Shown here: in pieces, positions 27,975 through 37,035 of the stretch
Numbering within the stretch: the stretch's first letter is position 1
How the letters are laid out: each line of letters starts with the position of its first letter
Assembly: GCF_029945965.1 (NCBI RefSeq)
Contig: NZ_JAQSDO010000012.1
Location: 161,263-225,262 of the forward strand
Origin: Thermomonas sp.
Lineage (GTDB): Bacteria; Pseudomonadota; Gammaproteobacteria; Xanthomonadales; Xanthomonadaceae
DNA: 64,000 nt
Direction of reading: 5' to 3'
Position numbers and translations under genes: made by a program
Notes under the pieces: generated by a model
The model's database searches: none
What the model saw: only the letters and a program-made list of their open reading frames with translations
Told to the model about the DNA's origin: nothing

Positions 27975-28001
27975 GCGTCACCGATTAAATATCGGTGACG
28001 C
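27975..28001 (-). terminator. Stem-loop at the end of the QEGLA protein gene
   Basis: GCGTCACCGAT and ATCGGTGACGC form a perfect 11-base stem with loop TAAAT, overlapping the stop codon of the DUF1704 gene. There is no T-run, so a role in termination or mRNA 3'-end protection is uncertain. Confidence 0.5.
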
Positions 28002-29247
28002 GCTCGGCCGACATGATCTGGTCGAGGCGGATCCGGTTGGCGAACAGCGAGAACGCCAGCATCCCGGCCAGTCCGTTGGCACGTTCCACCCATTCCGGCA
28101 GCCAGCGCGGCGGCAACAGATCACCGCTGTCGAACAAGGGCTCGAAGCGTTGCACGTCGGCCAAGGTCATCTTGCCGGCGAACAGCATCCGGCACAGGCG
28201 CAACTTGCGCTGCTTGAGCGCCCAGCGGAAGAACGTATGCACGCCAATCAGGCCGCGCAGGTAAACGGTGTCCTTGGTGAACGCGCAGCCACCTGTCGTG
28301 GGCACGCCGCGGAACACGCGCTGGGCCGAAGTGAAACTTTCGGTCGGAATCTGCCCGGCATCCTGGAAATACTGGAACACCTGCAGGAAATCGGCGCCGT
28401 CCAGCGCCATCGCCACCGCTTCGATGCGCAGGCTGACCCGCTTCATGCGTTCGATGTCGATGCTGCCGGTGATCTGTTCGGCGAAGGTCGCCAGCCCTTC
28501 CTGGGTCGCGGTGGTGCGTGGCGAGGACAAGGACATGCTGGGCAGCACGGTTTGTTCGCGACCATTGAGCGCAGTGAGTGAATGCACGAAGGCTTCGTGC
28601 TGCAACAACTGGTGGCGGTCGTAGTCGGAAAACGCAGCACTCGAGCGCAGGCGGATACGGGTGGCGCCAGCCGCGGCCTTGGCAATCAGGTCGGGATCAA
28701 GCTCAACGGTAATCACGCGCGCATCGAAATAGTCGTCCAACGATGCCTGCAGCTGCAGGCGCAGTGCGGTCGCGGAAATTTCCACCTGCTCTGACGGGTC
28801 GAGCAATTCCTGGTCGAGTTCATTGGCAATGCCGATGAAATGGCCGGCCGCCTCGCGCATGGTCGCGCCACCGGGCAGGGTGTGATCAGGCTTGCCAAAC
28901 AGTGCGATCGAAAGCTCGGTGACCTTGGGCGTGCCCAGGTTTTCCAGCAACTCGGCCGCCAGCGACCAGCTGTGCGCGGATTCGATCAGGTAAATGCCCA
29001 GCGGATGCGCCGGATCAGCAGCAGCGGCAATCGTCTCGAACTCGACGCGTTCGGCGGAAAAATCGTGTTTGGGATACGCATACGCCGGCAGCTTCGCCTT
29101 GCCTTGCGCATGGTCGGCCAGGAATTGCTGCTGTTCGCTGGCCGGCCAGCTGACCAGGCTCAGCAAGCGGATCTCGCGCGCCGCCTTGGTCATGCGCGCG
29201 TCCAGCGCGGCATGGTGGGCGATGTCGGGGCTGCGCGCGGTCGTCAT
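27985..29247 (-). CDS. QEGLA-motif protein (DUF1704, putative metallopeptidase fold)
   Basis: A 420-residue protein of the DUF1704/TIGR02421 family, often named flavohaemoglobin expression-modulating QEGLA motif protein. The defining motif is exact (TTATQEGLATFAEQ), and an HExxxH-type zinc motif precedes it (QHEAFVHSLTALNG). Eukaryotic relatives of this fold are tubulin carboxypeptidases, so a metallopeptidase role is possible but untested in bacteria. The ATG shares one base with the rsgA stop (TGATG), so the pair is translationally coupled; a functional link with RsgA is not obvious. Confidence 0.88.
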   Translation of the reverse strand: MTTARSPDIAHHAALDARMTKAAREIRLLSLVSWPASEQQQFLADHAQGKAKLPAYAYPKHDFSAERVEFETIAAAADPAHPLGIYLIESAHSWSLAAELLENLGTPKVTELSIALFGKPDHTLPGGATMREAAGHFIGIANELDQELLDPSEQVEISATALRLQLQASLDDYFDARVITVELDPDLIAKAAAGATRIRLRSSAAFSDYDRHQLLQHEAFVHSLTALNGREQTVLPSMSLSSPRTTATQEGLATFAEQITGSIDIERMKRVSLRIEAVAMALDGADFLQVFQYFQDAGQIPTESFTSAQRVFRGVPTTGGCAFTKDTVYLRGLIGVHTFFRWALKQRKLRLCRMLFAGKMTLADVQRFEPLFDSGDLLPPRWLPEWVERANGLAGMLAFSLFANRIRLDQIMSAERVTDI

Positions 29248-30344
29248 CAGTCCTCGGTGTGCTGATCCACGCGGCTACGCGGTCCCTTCGTCTGCACGCG
29301 CGCATCGGCCTTCTGCGCCAAGCGCGTGGCCAGCTGGCCCGCAGCACCAACGATTTCATCGCGCAGTTTGAAGAAATTCCGCACGCGTTCGCCGTCGATG
29401 GTGCAGGCCTCGATGGCCGCCCGCACCGCACAACCCGGCTCGCGCGCGTGCTTGCAATCGCGGAACTTGCACTGCGCGGCCAGCGCTTCGATGTCGGTAA
29501 AACTTTCCGCCACGTCTTCCTCGCCGGTCGGCTTGAGTTCGCGCATGCCGGGGGTGTCGATCATGCAGGCGCCGGACGGTAGCGGGATCAGCGCGCGATG
29601 CGTGGTGGTGTGGCGGCCACGGTCGTCGGTCTCGCGGACCGCGCCGGTCTTCATTCTTTCCGTGCCCAGCAAGGTATTGGTCAGGGTCGATTTGCCCGCA
29701 CCCGAACTGCCCACCAGGACGATGCTTTGCCCTTCACCCAGCCAGGGTTCAAGGGTCACCACGCTAGCGCGATCCCTGGCATTGACAGCCACCACGGGCA
29801 CATCAAACGCGCGAAGATCCTGCAGCGCGGCCTCGGTATCGGCGCCGTCCTTGTCGGCCTTGGTCAGCACCACCACCGGCTGCACGCCGCTACCGCCGAT
29901 CAGCATCAGGTAGCGCTCGATCCGGCGCGGATTGAAGTCGGCATCCAGCCCGCAGACCACGAACACGGTGTCGATGTTGGCGCCGATCACCTGCTGCTTG
30001 TAGTGCTCGCCGGCGGCGCCACGCTTGATCGAGGAGAACCGCGGCAGCAGCGCGACGATGCGTAGCGCATTTGGCGCCTCGCCCTCGATCAGCACCCAGT
30101 CGCCAACCGCCGGCCGGCCTTCCGGCGTGGTTCCACCATTGCGGTAATTGCCCGCGCGCTGCCATTCCGGCAGCGATTCGGCGCGATGCGAGGCCTCCAC
30201 CGATTCGGCAACCAGATACCCGCTGCGATGCTGCTCGCTGATCCGCGCCAGGCGCGCGTCTGGATGGGCAGCGATGACATTGGCCCAGCCGGCCTCCAGG
30301 GTGGCGGGCGTCCAGCGCCAGCCGATGGATTGCAGCGGGGTCAT
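29247..30344 (-). CDS. rsgA: Ribosome small subunit-dependent GTPase A
   Basis: Circularly permuted GTPase that checks late 30S ribosome assembly. In the 365-residue product an OB-like N-terminal domain is followed by the permuted order of GTPase motifs: LTKADKDG (G4) comes before GSSGAGKSTLTNTLLG (G1) and DTPGMREL (G3). The C-terminal zinc knuckle is complete (CKFRDCKHAREPGCAV). The ATG at 30342-30344 (MTPLQSIGWRW) is chosen since upstream frame runs into a palindromic repeat element. First gene of a two-gene unit with the QEGLA protein. Confidence 0.96.
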   Translation of the reverse strand: MTPLQSIGWRWTPATLEAGWANVIAAHPDARLARISEQHRSGYLVAESVEASHRAESLPEWQRAGNYRNGGTTPEGRPAVGDWVLIEGEAPNALRIVALLPRFSSIKRGAAGEHYKQQVIGANIDTVFVVCGLDADFNPRRIERYLMLIGGSGVQPVVVLTKADKDGADTEAALQDLRAFDVPVVAVNARDRASVVTLEPWLGEGQSIVLVGSSGAGKSTLTNTLLGTERMKTGAVRETDDRGRHTTTHRALIPLPSGACMIDTPGMRELKPTGEEDVAESFTDIEALAAQCKFRDCKHAREPGCAVRAAIEACTIDGERVRNFFKLRDEIVGAAGQLATRLAQKADARVQTKGPRSRVDQHTED

Positions 30345-30413
30345 GCGTATTGGAAGGCTGTCATGACGCGATTCTAGCGCTGGTTCCAATGGCGGCGAGC
30401 GAATTGGGGTCAC

Positions 30414-30532
30414 GCAAAAAGGGGTCAGAGTGAATTTCCTGCCGACGAACGTAGAGGATTCCATTGATCTTGGTCAGGAAACTTCACTCTGACCCCTTTT
30501 TGCTTGCAGGAAATCCACTCTGACCTTTTTCC
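30414..30532. repeat. REPIN/MITE-like palindromic element, copy B, with an extra arm
   Basis: Arms 30414-30433 and 30484-30503 are a perfect 20-bp inverted repeat (GCAAAAAGGGGTCAGAGTGA and its complement); similarity extends inward with one indel through TTTCCTG. A third, decayed arm (about 30505-30532, with CACTCTGACCTTTTT) follows directly. The whole fills the gap between divergent rsgA and alaA. Confidence 0.9.
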
Positions 30533-30572
30533 CGCTACGCTGACCACCCACACCCACAGCCCTGTCCTGCCG

Positions 30573-31823
30573 ATGTCGCCGCCCAGCCTCAAGACCCGCG
30601 CCCGCCTATCCGAAGTCCGTTACGAAATCCGCGGTGAGCTCGCCCGCCGCGCGCGCGAACTGGAAACCCAGGGTCGCAGCCTGATCAAGCTCAACATCGG
30701 CAACCCGGGCGCGTTCGGCTTCCGTGCACCCGAGCACCTGCAGCGGGCGATCGCCGACCACATCGCCGGTACAGATCCCTATACACACCAGCAGGGCCTG
30801 CCGGAAGCGCGCGAGGCGATCGCCGCCTTCCACAAGACCCGCGGAACGCCGAACGCATCACCGGAACGGGTGTTCATCGGCAACGGCGTCAGCGAATTGA
30901 TCGACATCAGCCTGCGCGCCCTGCTCAATCCCGGCGACGAAGTGCTGGTGCCGTCACCCGACTATCCGCTGTGGTCGGCGGCGACCATCCTCAATGACGG
31001 CCGCCCGGTCTTCTACCGCTGCGACGAAGCCAACGGCTTCCTTCCGGATCCGGAACAGATCGAATCGCTGGTATCCCCGCGCACCCGGGCGATCGTGTTG
31101 ATCAACCCGAACAACCCGACCGGCACCAACTATTCGCGTGAATTGCTGGAACGCATCGTCGCGATCGCCGCGAAACACCACCTGCTGCTGATGTGCGATG
31201 AAATCTACGACGGCATCCTCTACGACGACGAGGTGTTCCAGCCACTCGCGCCGCTGGCCGGCGACCTGCCCTGCCTGAGCTTTGGCGGACTGTCCAAGGT
31301 GCATCGTGCCTGCGGCTGGCGCGTGGGCTGGGCGGTATTGAGTGGCGATCCACGGGCCATTGGCGACTTACACCACGCGATGGACTTGCTCGGCGCGCTG
31401 CGCCTGTGCGCCAACGTGCCGGGGCAGTTCGCGATCGAGCAAGCGTTGCATGGCATCGACACCATCACGCCGCTATGCCAACCCGGCGGACGGCTGCATG
31501 AAACCCGCCGCGCCCTGATCGAAAGTTGTGCCGCGAGCGAGCATCTGCAGCTGGTCATCCCGCAGGGCGCGCTTTACGGGTTCCCGGCGGTGGTCGGCGA
31601 TGCCGCGCACGGGTTTGATGATCATGCATTCGCACTTGAAATGCTTGAGACCGAAGATGTGCTGCTGGTGCCCGGCACCAGCTTCAACGTGCCATATCGC
31701 AATCACTTCCGGGTGACCCTGCTGCCGGAAGCACCGGTATTGCGGGAAGTATTCGCCCGCATCGACCGCGTGCTGTCGCGACGTGCGTCCAAGGTGACGG
31801 GTTCGCGAACTGCCGTGGCCTGA
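30573..31823 (+). CDS. alaA: Alanine-synthesising class I/II aminotransferase (AlaA-like)
   Basis: PLP-dependent enzyme, probably glutamate–pyruvate transaminase. The 416 residues track E. coli AlaA closely: YEIRGELARRARELETQG, IKLNIGNPGAFGF, IGNGVSELIDISLRALLNPGDEVLVPSPDYPLW, NPNNPTGTNYS and LRLCANVPGQFAIE. The cofactor lysine is in FGGLSKVHRACGWRVGW. The ATG at 30573 gives the family start (MSPPSLKTRARLSEVRYEIRG); an earlier TTG at 30504 lies inside a repeat element and is rejected. A different palindromic element begins two bases after the stop codon. Confidence 0.92.
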   Translation: MSPPSLKTRARLSEVRYEIRGELARRARELETQGRSLIKLNIGNPGAFGFRAPEHLQRAIADHIAGTDPYTHQQGLPEAREAIAAFHKTRGTPNASPERVFIGNGVSELIDISLRALLNPGDEVLVPSPDYPLWSAATILNDGRPVFYRCDEANGFLPDPEQIESLVSPRTRAIVLINPNNPTGTNYSRELLERIVAIAAKHHLLLMCDEIYDGILYDDEVFQPLAPLAGDLPCLSFGGLSKVHRACGWRVGWAVLSGDPRAIGDLHHAMDLLGALRLCANVPGQFAIEQALHGIDTITPLCQPGGRLHETRRALIESCAASEHLQLVIPQGALYGFPAVVGDAAHGFDDHAFALEMLETEDVLLVPGTSFNVPYRNHFRVTLLPEAPVLREVFARIDRVLSRRASKVTGSRTAVA

Positions 31824-31825
31824 CT

Positions 31826-31908
31826 CGAAATGGGGTCAGAGAACTTTTCCCCAGAAGCATCCGCCTCACTCAATTTGTGGAATGGAAATGTTCTCTGACC
31901 CCATTTCG
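31826..31908. repeat. REPIN/MITE-like palindromic element, copy C
   Basis: Outer arms 31826-31844 and 31890-31908 are a perfect 19-bp inverted repeat (CGAAATGGGGTCAGAGAAC); similarity extends six more bases with one mismatch. It begins two bases past alaA, and its right arm is read as the first codons of the SGNH hydrolase. Confidence 0.9.
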
Positions 31909-32517
31909 CTGTCATACCTCGCGCTCGGCGACAGCTACAGCATCGGCGAAGGCGTCACCGAGAACGCGCGCTGGCCGATGCAACTTGCGCGCGCATTGCG
32001 CGAGGAGGGCTTCGCGATTGCCGATCCACGCATCATTGCCAAGACCGGCTGGACTACCGACGAGCTTGCAGCGGCGATGGACGAAGCCGAGCCACTGGGC
32101 AAATGGGATGTCGTGTCGCTGCTGATCGGCGTCAATGATCAATATCGCGGCCGCAACGTCAACGACTACAGCGAATGCTTCACCACGCTGCTGCAGCGTG
32201 CGGTCGCATTGGCCACTGCAAATCCGCGACAAGTGTTCATACTGTCGATCCCGGACTGGGGCGTGACCCCGTTCGCTCGCGCCGAACTGCGCAGCCCACG
32301 CCGCATCGCAAAAGAGTTGGATGCGTTCAATGCGGCCTCGCGCGATATCTGTGAAGCACATGGCGTGGCGTTCGTCGACATCACCGAGGTCTCCCGCGAA
32401 CTCGGCGCGCAACCGGCCATGCTGATCGAAGACGGCCTGCATCCATCTGCAGCGATGTATGCGGAGTGGGCGCGGCTGGCGTTGCCGGTGGTGCGTGGGT
32501 TGCTGGCGGGGAGATAG
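31882..32517 (+). CDS. SGNH/GDSL-family hydrolase with repeat-derived N-terminus
   Basis: A 211-residue cytoplasmic-looking esterase of the SGNH family. The blocks appear in order: I, LALGDSYSIGEGV with the nucleophile Ser; III, LIGVNDQYRG; and V, DGLHPSAAMYAEW with Asp and His. There is no signal peptide. The only ATG codons before block I (31882 and 31888) lie within or at the edge of palindromic element C, so about the first nine residues (MEMFSDPIS) are encoded by the element. The ribosome-binding site is poor (GGA only). Either the element brought a new start or expression is impaired. It may be co-transcribed with alaA, 58 bp upstream. Confidence 0.85.
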   Translation: MEMFSDPISLSYLALGDSYSIGEGVTENARWPMQLARALREEGFAIADPRIIAKTGWTTDELAAAMDEAEPLGKWDVVSLLIGVNDQYRGRNVNDYSECFTTLLQRAVALATANPRQVFILSIPDWGVTPFARAELRSPRRIAKELDAFNAASRDICEAHGVAFVDITEVSRELGAQPAMLIEDGLHPSAAMYAEWARLALPVVRGLLAGR

Positions 32518-32587
32518 GGCACTCCGGAACTTCCTCATGAAAATCCAGTCTCAGGCTGGCCGCCGCACATGAGTACTGACGCGATCG

Positions 32588-33229
32588 ATGGATACAACGA
32601 CACGGAATGGTCGAGCGAATTCGGTGATGGAGATTGAGCGCATCATTGCCTGGAGCTTCGTCGCCATCGCCCACCTCTTGCTCGCTTGGTTTGCGATGCG
32701 AGTATCAGTGCCGCGTCCGGTAAGCAGCCGACCCATGGAACTGGTCTTTATCCAGTTGCCGTCGTCGCCACCCCCAATGAAGACGGTCGCGCGTAAACAG
32801 CAAGCGGTTACCGGTTCACCGATGGCGGCTCGCCTGAAGTCGCGACAAAAAACCGAAATGGCAACGCTTCCAGCAAGCGACAGCAATCCCGCACATTCGT
32901 TGCTGGTGACTGCCGAGGACGACCGGTGGAGCAGCGCATCGGAACCAACAGGGAAATACGACGGCATCAGCTTCAGTCGGAACAAACTGACGAGCAGTTT
33001 CAATCCTATCCAGGCCAGTACTCCGCCACGCCTTCACTTGCGCAGGCAGTGGTCCCCGAGAGACGTGCTACGCGCCGTCTCCGCGGGTCTGTTCTGGCCG
33101 CCGGGTTACACCGATGATCCGTGCGGTGGCCTGGCCAAAGCTGTGGAGATTCTCAGCACGGGCACCACGATGCGGGAGCACCGAATGCTTGAGGATGTCG
33201 CCCTGCAGCAGAGCAGATATTGCAACTAG
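32588..33229 (+). CDS. Hypothetical protein with one N-terminal membrane segment
   Basis: A 213-residue product I do not recognise. A single hydrophobic stretch (about residues 20-40, IIAWSFVAIAHLLLAWFAM) is followed by a proline-rich link (MELVFIQLPSSPPP) and a basic, Ser/Thr-rich region; the last third (WSPRDVLRAVSAGLFWPPGYTDDPCGGLAKAVEIL) is the best-structured part. The outline recalls the short TonB-like hypotheticals of xanthomonads, without a TonB C-terminal domain. An ATG at 32627 is an alternative start. Composition is slightly less GC-rich than the neighbours. Confidence 0.55.
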   Translation: MDTTTRNGRANSVMEIERIIAWSFVAIAHLLLAWFAMRVSVPRPVSSRPMELVFIQLPSSPPPMKTVARKQQAVTGSPMAARLKSRQKTEMATLPASDSNPAHSLLVTAEDDRWSSASEPTGKYDGISFSRNKLTSSFNPIQASTPPRLHLRRQWSPRDVLRAVSAGLFWPPGYTDDPCGGLAKAVEILSTGTTMREHRMLEDVALQQSRYCN

Positions 33230-33325
33230 GCAGCCAACGACACCTGCACCCACCATGCCCAATGGCACTGTGACCCAGGTCATCGCGGTTCTAGCGTGGG
33301 AATTCTCCTAGCCCAGGAAAATCCC

Positions 33326-36004
33326 ATGCGCCGTCTTGCCCATCCTCTCATGCTGACCGCGCTGGCGGTGTCTTGCAGCGCCGCGCTTGCCGCGACGGCC
33401 GACCAGGTGCCGCAGGGCCGCCTGCCGGGCTGGGCTGTGCCGCAGTCTTACCAGTTGGCGTTCAAGGTCGATCCTGCGAAGGACAACTTCACCGGCACCA
33501 CCACGATCAAGATCAAGCTGAACCAGGCTTCCGATCACGTGTGGCTGGATGGCAAGGAACTGAAAATTTCCAAGGTCACCATCACCGACGACGCCGGCAA
33601 GGTTCATAACGGCAAGTACGTCGAGTCGGACCCTGATGCCGGCGTGGCGCGGGTGGACTTCGGCAGCACGCTGAAGCCGCAGGACCTGACCCTGAAGTTT
33701 GAATACAGCGCGCCGTTCAACGCGCAGCTGCAGGGTTTGTACAAAGTCAGCGCCAAGGGCAAGCCGTACACGATGACGCAGATGGAGCCGATCAGCGCGC
33801 GTTATGCATTCCCGGGTTTTGACGAGCCCGGCTTCAAGACTCCGTTTGACATCAGCCTGACCATTCCTTCGGACCAGGTTGGCGTGGCCAATACCCAGCA
33901 GGTCAAGGAAGTGGATGCCGGCAAGGGCTGGAAGACGCTGACCTTCGCACAGACGCTACCGCTGCCGACCTATCTGGTGGCCTTCGGCGTTGGGCCGTGG
34001 AGCATCCAGACCGCGCCGGATATTTCGCCAGATGCGTACCGTGCCAAACCGTTGCCATTGCGCGGCATCGCCACCGAGGGCGAGGCGCACCGGATGAAAC
34101 ACGTGCTGGGCGAGACGCCCAGCATCATCCGCGCGCTGGAAAACTATTACGGGTTCGGTTATCCGTGGGACAAACTCGATGTGCTGGCTGCACCGGATTT
34201 TGCCGCCGGCGCGATGGAGAACGCCGGTCTGGTGACCTTCCGCGACTGGCTGCTGCTGCTGGACAAGGACTCCCCGGCCAGAAACGTGCAGGGCTCGTTC
34301 AACGTCACCGCGCATGAGCTGGCCCATCAGTGGACCGGCGATGCCGTGACCATGGAATGGTGGAACGACATCTGGCTCAACGAGGCCTTCGCGACCTGGA
34401 TGCAGCAGAAGGTCACCATGGAAGTCCACCCCGAATACCGCGCCGATCTCGATCGCGTCATCGGTGCGCAGGGCGCGATGGGCAACGACAGCCTGGTCAG
34501 CGCGCGGCGCATTACCCAGCCCATCACCGGCAATGGCGACATCATGACCGCATTCGACGGCATCACCTATCAAAAAGGTGCCGGCGTGCTCGCGATGTTC
34601 GAGAACTTCGTGGGCGAAAAAACGTTCCAGCAGGGCATGCGCACCTACATCCAGGCGCACAAGTTCGGCACCGCGGACAGCAATGACCTGGTCGATGCCA
34701 TCGCCGATGCAGCAGGCAAGAAGGATGCGTTCAAGCATGCCTTCCACAGCTTCATCGACCAGTCCGGTGTGCCTTACGTGCAGACCAGGCTTGAGCAGAA
34801 AGGCGGCAAGACGCTCCTGCAGCTAAGTCAGAGTCGGTATCTGCCACTAGGTAGCAGCGGTAACAGCCAGCGCGTGTGGGGCGTGCCGGTGTGCGTGCGT
34901 TATGGCACCGCTGATGGCAGCAAGGTTGCCTGCGACATGCTCGACAAGGCTACCGGTTCGGTTGTGCTGGCAGGCGCCAGCAGCCCAACCTGGATCATGC
35001 CGAATGCCAATGCCAGCGGCTATTACCGCTTCAGCATGGACAAGCAGGACCTGGGCAAGCTCAGCGCCGAGGCCGGCACGCTCAGTGACGCCGAGCAGCT
35101 GGCCTATGCCGACGGCATCGACGCCAGCTTCGGTCACGGCGATCTGGATGCCAGCGACGTGCTCGCCGCATTGAAGCCGTTGACTGTCTCGAAGATCCGC
35201 GAGGTGGCAACCGCGCCGCTGGGTCAGGTCGCGTGGCTCTATCAGCACGAGGCCGTCACCGACGCCCAGCGCGCCACGCTGACCGACTGGGTGACGGCGG
35301 CTTATCTGCCGCGGCTCGAGCAGCTGGGTTATCAGCGCAAGCTTGGCGAGCCGGAAGGTGCATCGCTGATGCGCAGCACGCTGGCTGGAAGCCTGGCTTT
35401 CGGATTCAAGGTGGCGTCCGTCCGCGCCGCCCTGCTCAAGCAGGGGGATGCTGCGTTGGAGAAGAAGGCAGATGGCCGTCTGAACCTCGCGGCGGCTGAT
35501 CCCGACCTGCTCGGTGACGCGTTGGGCATGGCGGTACAGGAGCGCGGCAAGCGTGCTGTCGATGCACTGGTGGCCGAGCTCCCGCAGACCAATGACGCCG
35601 CCTTGCGCAACGGCATCCTGGCCGGCCTGTCCAGGGTGAACGATCCGGCCCTGGCGGAGCAGGTGCGCAACCTGTCACTGGACAAGAACGTCAAGGTCGG
35701 CGAAATGGCGATGCTGCTTTACGCGGGTCGCGACACGGTGGCCCAGCGCGACGCACTGTGGAACTGGTTCAGCGCGCATTACGACCAGATCCTCACGCGC
35801 ACCGGCAGTTTCTCCGGTGGCCGTCTACCGTCACTTGCAGCCGGCGGTGGCTGCACCGCTGCCGAAGGTGAACGCCTGCAGGCATTCTTCAAGACAAAGT
35901 CACAGGATGCTGCGGGTATCGAACGTGGCCTGGCGCAAACCAGCGAGTCGATCCAATTGTGCAGCGCGCTGAAGGCCAAGCAGGACCCGGCCATGATCCG
36001 CTGA
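33326..36004 (+). CDS. Exported M1-family aminopeptidase
   Basis: A large zinc aminopeptidase, 892 residues, that trims N-terminal residues from peptides. The ATG at 33326 has AGGA seven bases upstream and yields a signal peptide (MRRLAHPLMLTALAVSCSAALAA), so the enzyme is probably periplasmic. The substrate-recognition motif GAMEN is at 295-299, the zinc site HELAH at 330-334 with the third ligand Glu353 (NEAF). The C-terminal half is the ERAP-like helical domain. Xanthomonads typically carry several secreted M1 enzymes. It is not evidently in an operon. Confidence 0.95.
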   Translation: MRRLAHPLMLTALAVSCSAALAATADQVPQGRLPGWAVPQSYQLAFKVDPAKDNFTGTTTIKIKLNQASDHVWLDGKELKISKVTITDDAGKVHNGKYVESDPDAGVARVDFGSTLKPQDLTLKFEYSAPFNAQLQGLYKVSAKGKPYTMTQMEPISARYAFPGFDEPGFKTPFDISLTIPSDQVGVANTQQVKEVDAGKGWKTLTFAQTLPLPTYLVAFGVGPWSIQTAPDISPDAYRAKPLPLRGIATEGEAHRMKHVLGETPSIIRALENYYGFGYPWDKLDVLAAPDFAAGAMENAGLVTFRDWLLLLDKDSPARNVQGSFNVTAHELAHQWTGDAVTMEWWNDIWLNEAFATWMQQKVTMEVHPEYRADLDRVIGAQGAMGNDSLVSARRITQPITGNGDIMTAFDGITYQKGAGVLAMFENFVGEKTFQQGMRTYIQAHKFGTADSNDLVDAIADAAGKKDAFKHAFHSFIDQSGVPYVQTRLEQKGGKTLLQLSQSRYLPLGSSGNSQRVWGVPVCVRYGTADGSKVACDMLDKATGSVVLAGASSPTWIMPNANASGYYRFSMDKQDLGKLSAEAGTLSDAEQLAYADGIDASFGHGDLDASDVLAALKPLTVSKIREVATAPLGQVAWLYQHEAVTDAQRATLTDWVTAAYLPRLEQLGYQRKLGEPEGASLMRSTLAGSLAFGFKVASVRAALLKQGDAALEKKADGRLNLAAADPDLLGDALGMAVQERGKRAVDALVAELPQTNDAALRNGILAGLSRVNDPALAEQVRNLSLDKNVKVGEMAMLLYAGRDTVAQRDALWNWFSAHYDQILTRTGSFSGGRLPSLAAGGGCTAAEGERLQAFFKTKSQDAAGIERGLAQTSESIQLCSALKAKQDPAMIR

Positions 36005-36076
36005 TCGCAGCCAATCAGGGATCCGGTTTCGCCACAAGCGTAAAATGCCGGTTCCCACGTTCCGGATCACCCTGAC

Positions 36077-37000
36077 ATGTCCCTCGACCCCACCCTGCAC
36101 GCCCGCATCGAATCGCTGCTGGCTACCAATCCCGTTGTCCTGTTCATGAAGGGCAATCCGCGTGCGCCGCAGTGCGGGTTCTCGTCCAAGGCAATCTCCG
36201 CGCTGGACGCCACCGGTGTGGCTTACATGCACGTGGACGTGTTGTCCGATGGCGAGATCCGCGAGGGCATCAAGGCCTATGGCGACTGGCCGACAATCCC
36301 GCAGCTGTACATCGGCGGCGAGCTGGTCGGTGGCAGCGACATCATCATGCAGATGGCCGCCAGCGGCGAGTTGCATACCGCGCTTGGCGTGCCTGCGCCC
36401 GATCGCACCCCGCCCCACATCGAGATCACGCCTGCCGCCGCCGAGATGCTGGGCAAGGCCATCGCCAATGCAGGCGACGGCTTCGCGTTGCAGATCGAGA
36501 TCGACAACGGCTACAACGCCAGCCTGCAATTGGCCCAGCATGACGATGCCGCCATCGCCAGTGAATCAGCGGGCATCCGTGCCCAGTTCGACTTGCCCAG
36601 CGCGCAGCGCGCACGTGGTCTGCGCATCGACTGGGCCGACGACGCACGTGGCAAGGGGCTGGTGATCGACAATCCGAACGCGCCGCCCAAGGTGCGTGCA
36701 ATAACACCCACCGATGCCGCGCAACGGGTCAATGCCGACAGCCTGGTGATCATCGATGTGCGCCCTGCCGACGAACGCGCTCTCGCCGCGCTGGGCCTGC
36801 CATTCGCCCACTTCGATGACGGCATGGAGGAAATCGAGGCAATGGACAAGGCCACGCCGATGGCCTTCTTGTGCCACACCGGCGCGCGCAGCGGCCAGGC
36901 CGCCGAACACTTCCGCGCGCTCGGCTTCAGCGAGGTCTACAACATCAGCGGCGGCATCGATGCCTGGTCCACATTCGACCCGGCGATCCCGCAGTACTGA
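36077..37000 (+). CDS. Glutaredoxin–IscA-like–rhodanese fusion protein (Grx4 type)
   Basis: A 307-residue three-domain protein. Residues 1 to about 105 are a monothiol glutaredoxin with CGFS (33-36), which holds and transfers [2Fe-2S] clusters. Residues about 115-205 have the layout of an A-type carrier (ITPAAAEMLGKAI, then the terminal GLVIDNPNA), but the carrier's cysteines, including the final Cys-Gly-Cys, are absent. Residues about 210-307 are a rhodanese with Cys266 in CHTGARSGQ, able to carry a persulfide. Iron–sulfur or sulfur transfer is the likely role. The same combination is known in other xanthomonads; ordinary Grx4 proteins stop near residue 110. Confidence 0.9.
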   Translation: MSLDPTLHARIESLLATNPVVLFMKGNPRAPQCGFSSKAISALDATGVAYMHVDVLSDGEIREGIKAYGDWPTIPQLYIGGELVGGSDIIMQMAASGELHTALGVPAPDRTPPHIEITPAAAEMLGKAIANAGDGFALQIEIDNGYNASLQLAQHDDAAIASESAGIRAQFDLPSAQRARGLRIDWADDARGKGLVIDNPNAPPKVRAITPTDAAQRVNADSLVIIDVRPADERALAALGLPFAHFDDGMEEIEAMDKATPMAFLCHTGARSGQAAEHFRALGFSEVYNISGGIDAWSTFDPAIPQY

Positions 37001-37035
37001 GCAGACCAGCAGGACCTGCCTCAAAATGGCAGGTC

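Noticed and set aside
30504-30572. TTG start giving 23 more residues to the AlaA-like protein
   Set aside because: This stretch is the third arm of a repeat element and does not resemble the family N-terminus, which starts at 30573.
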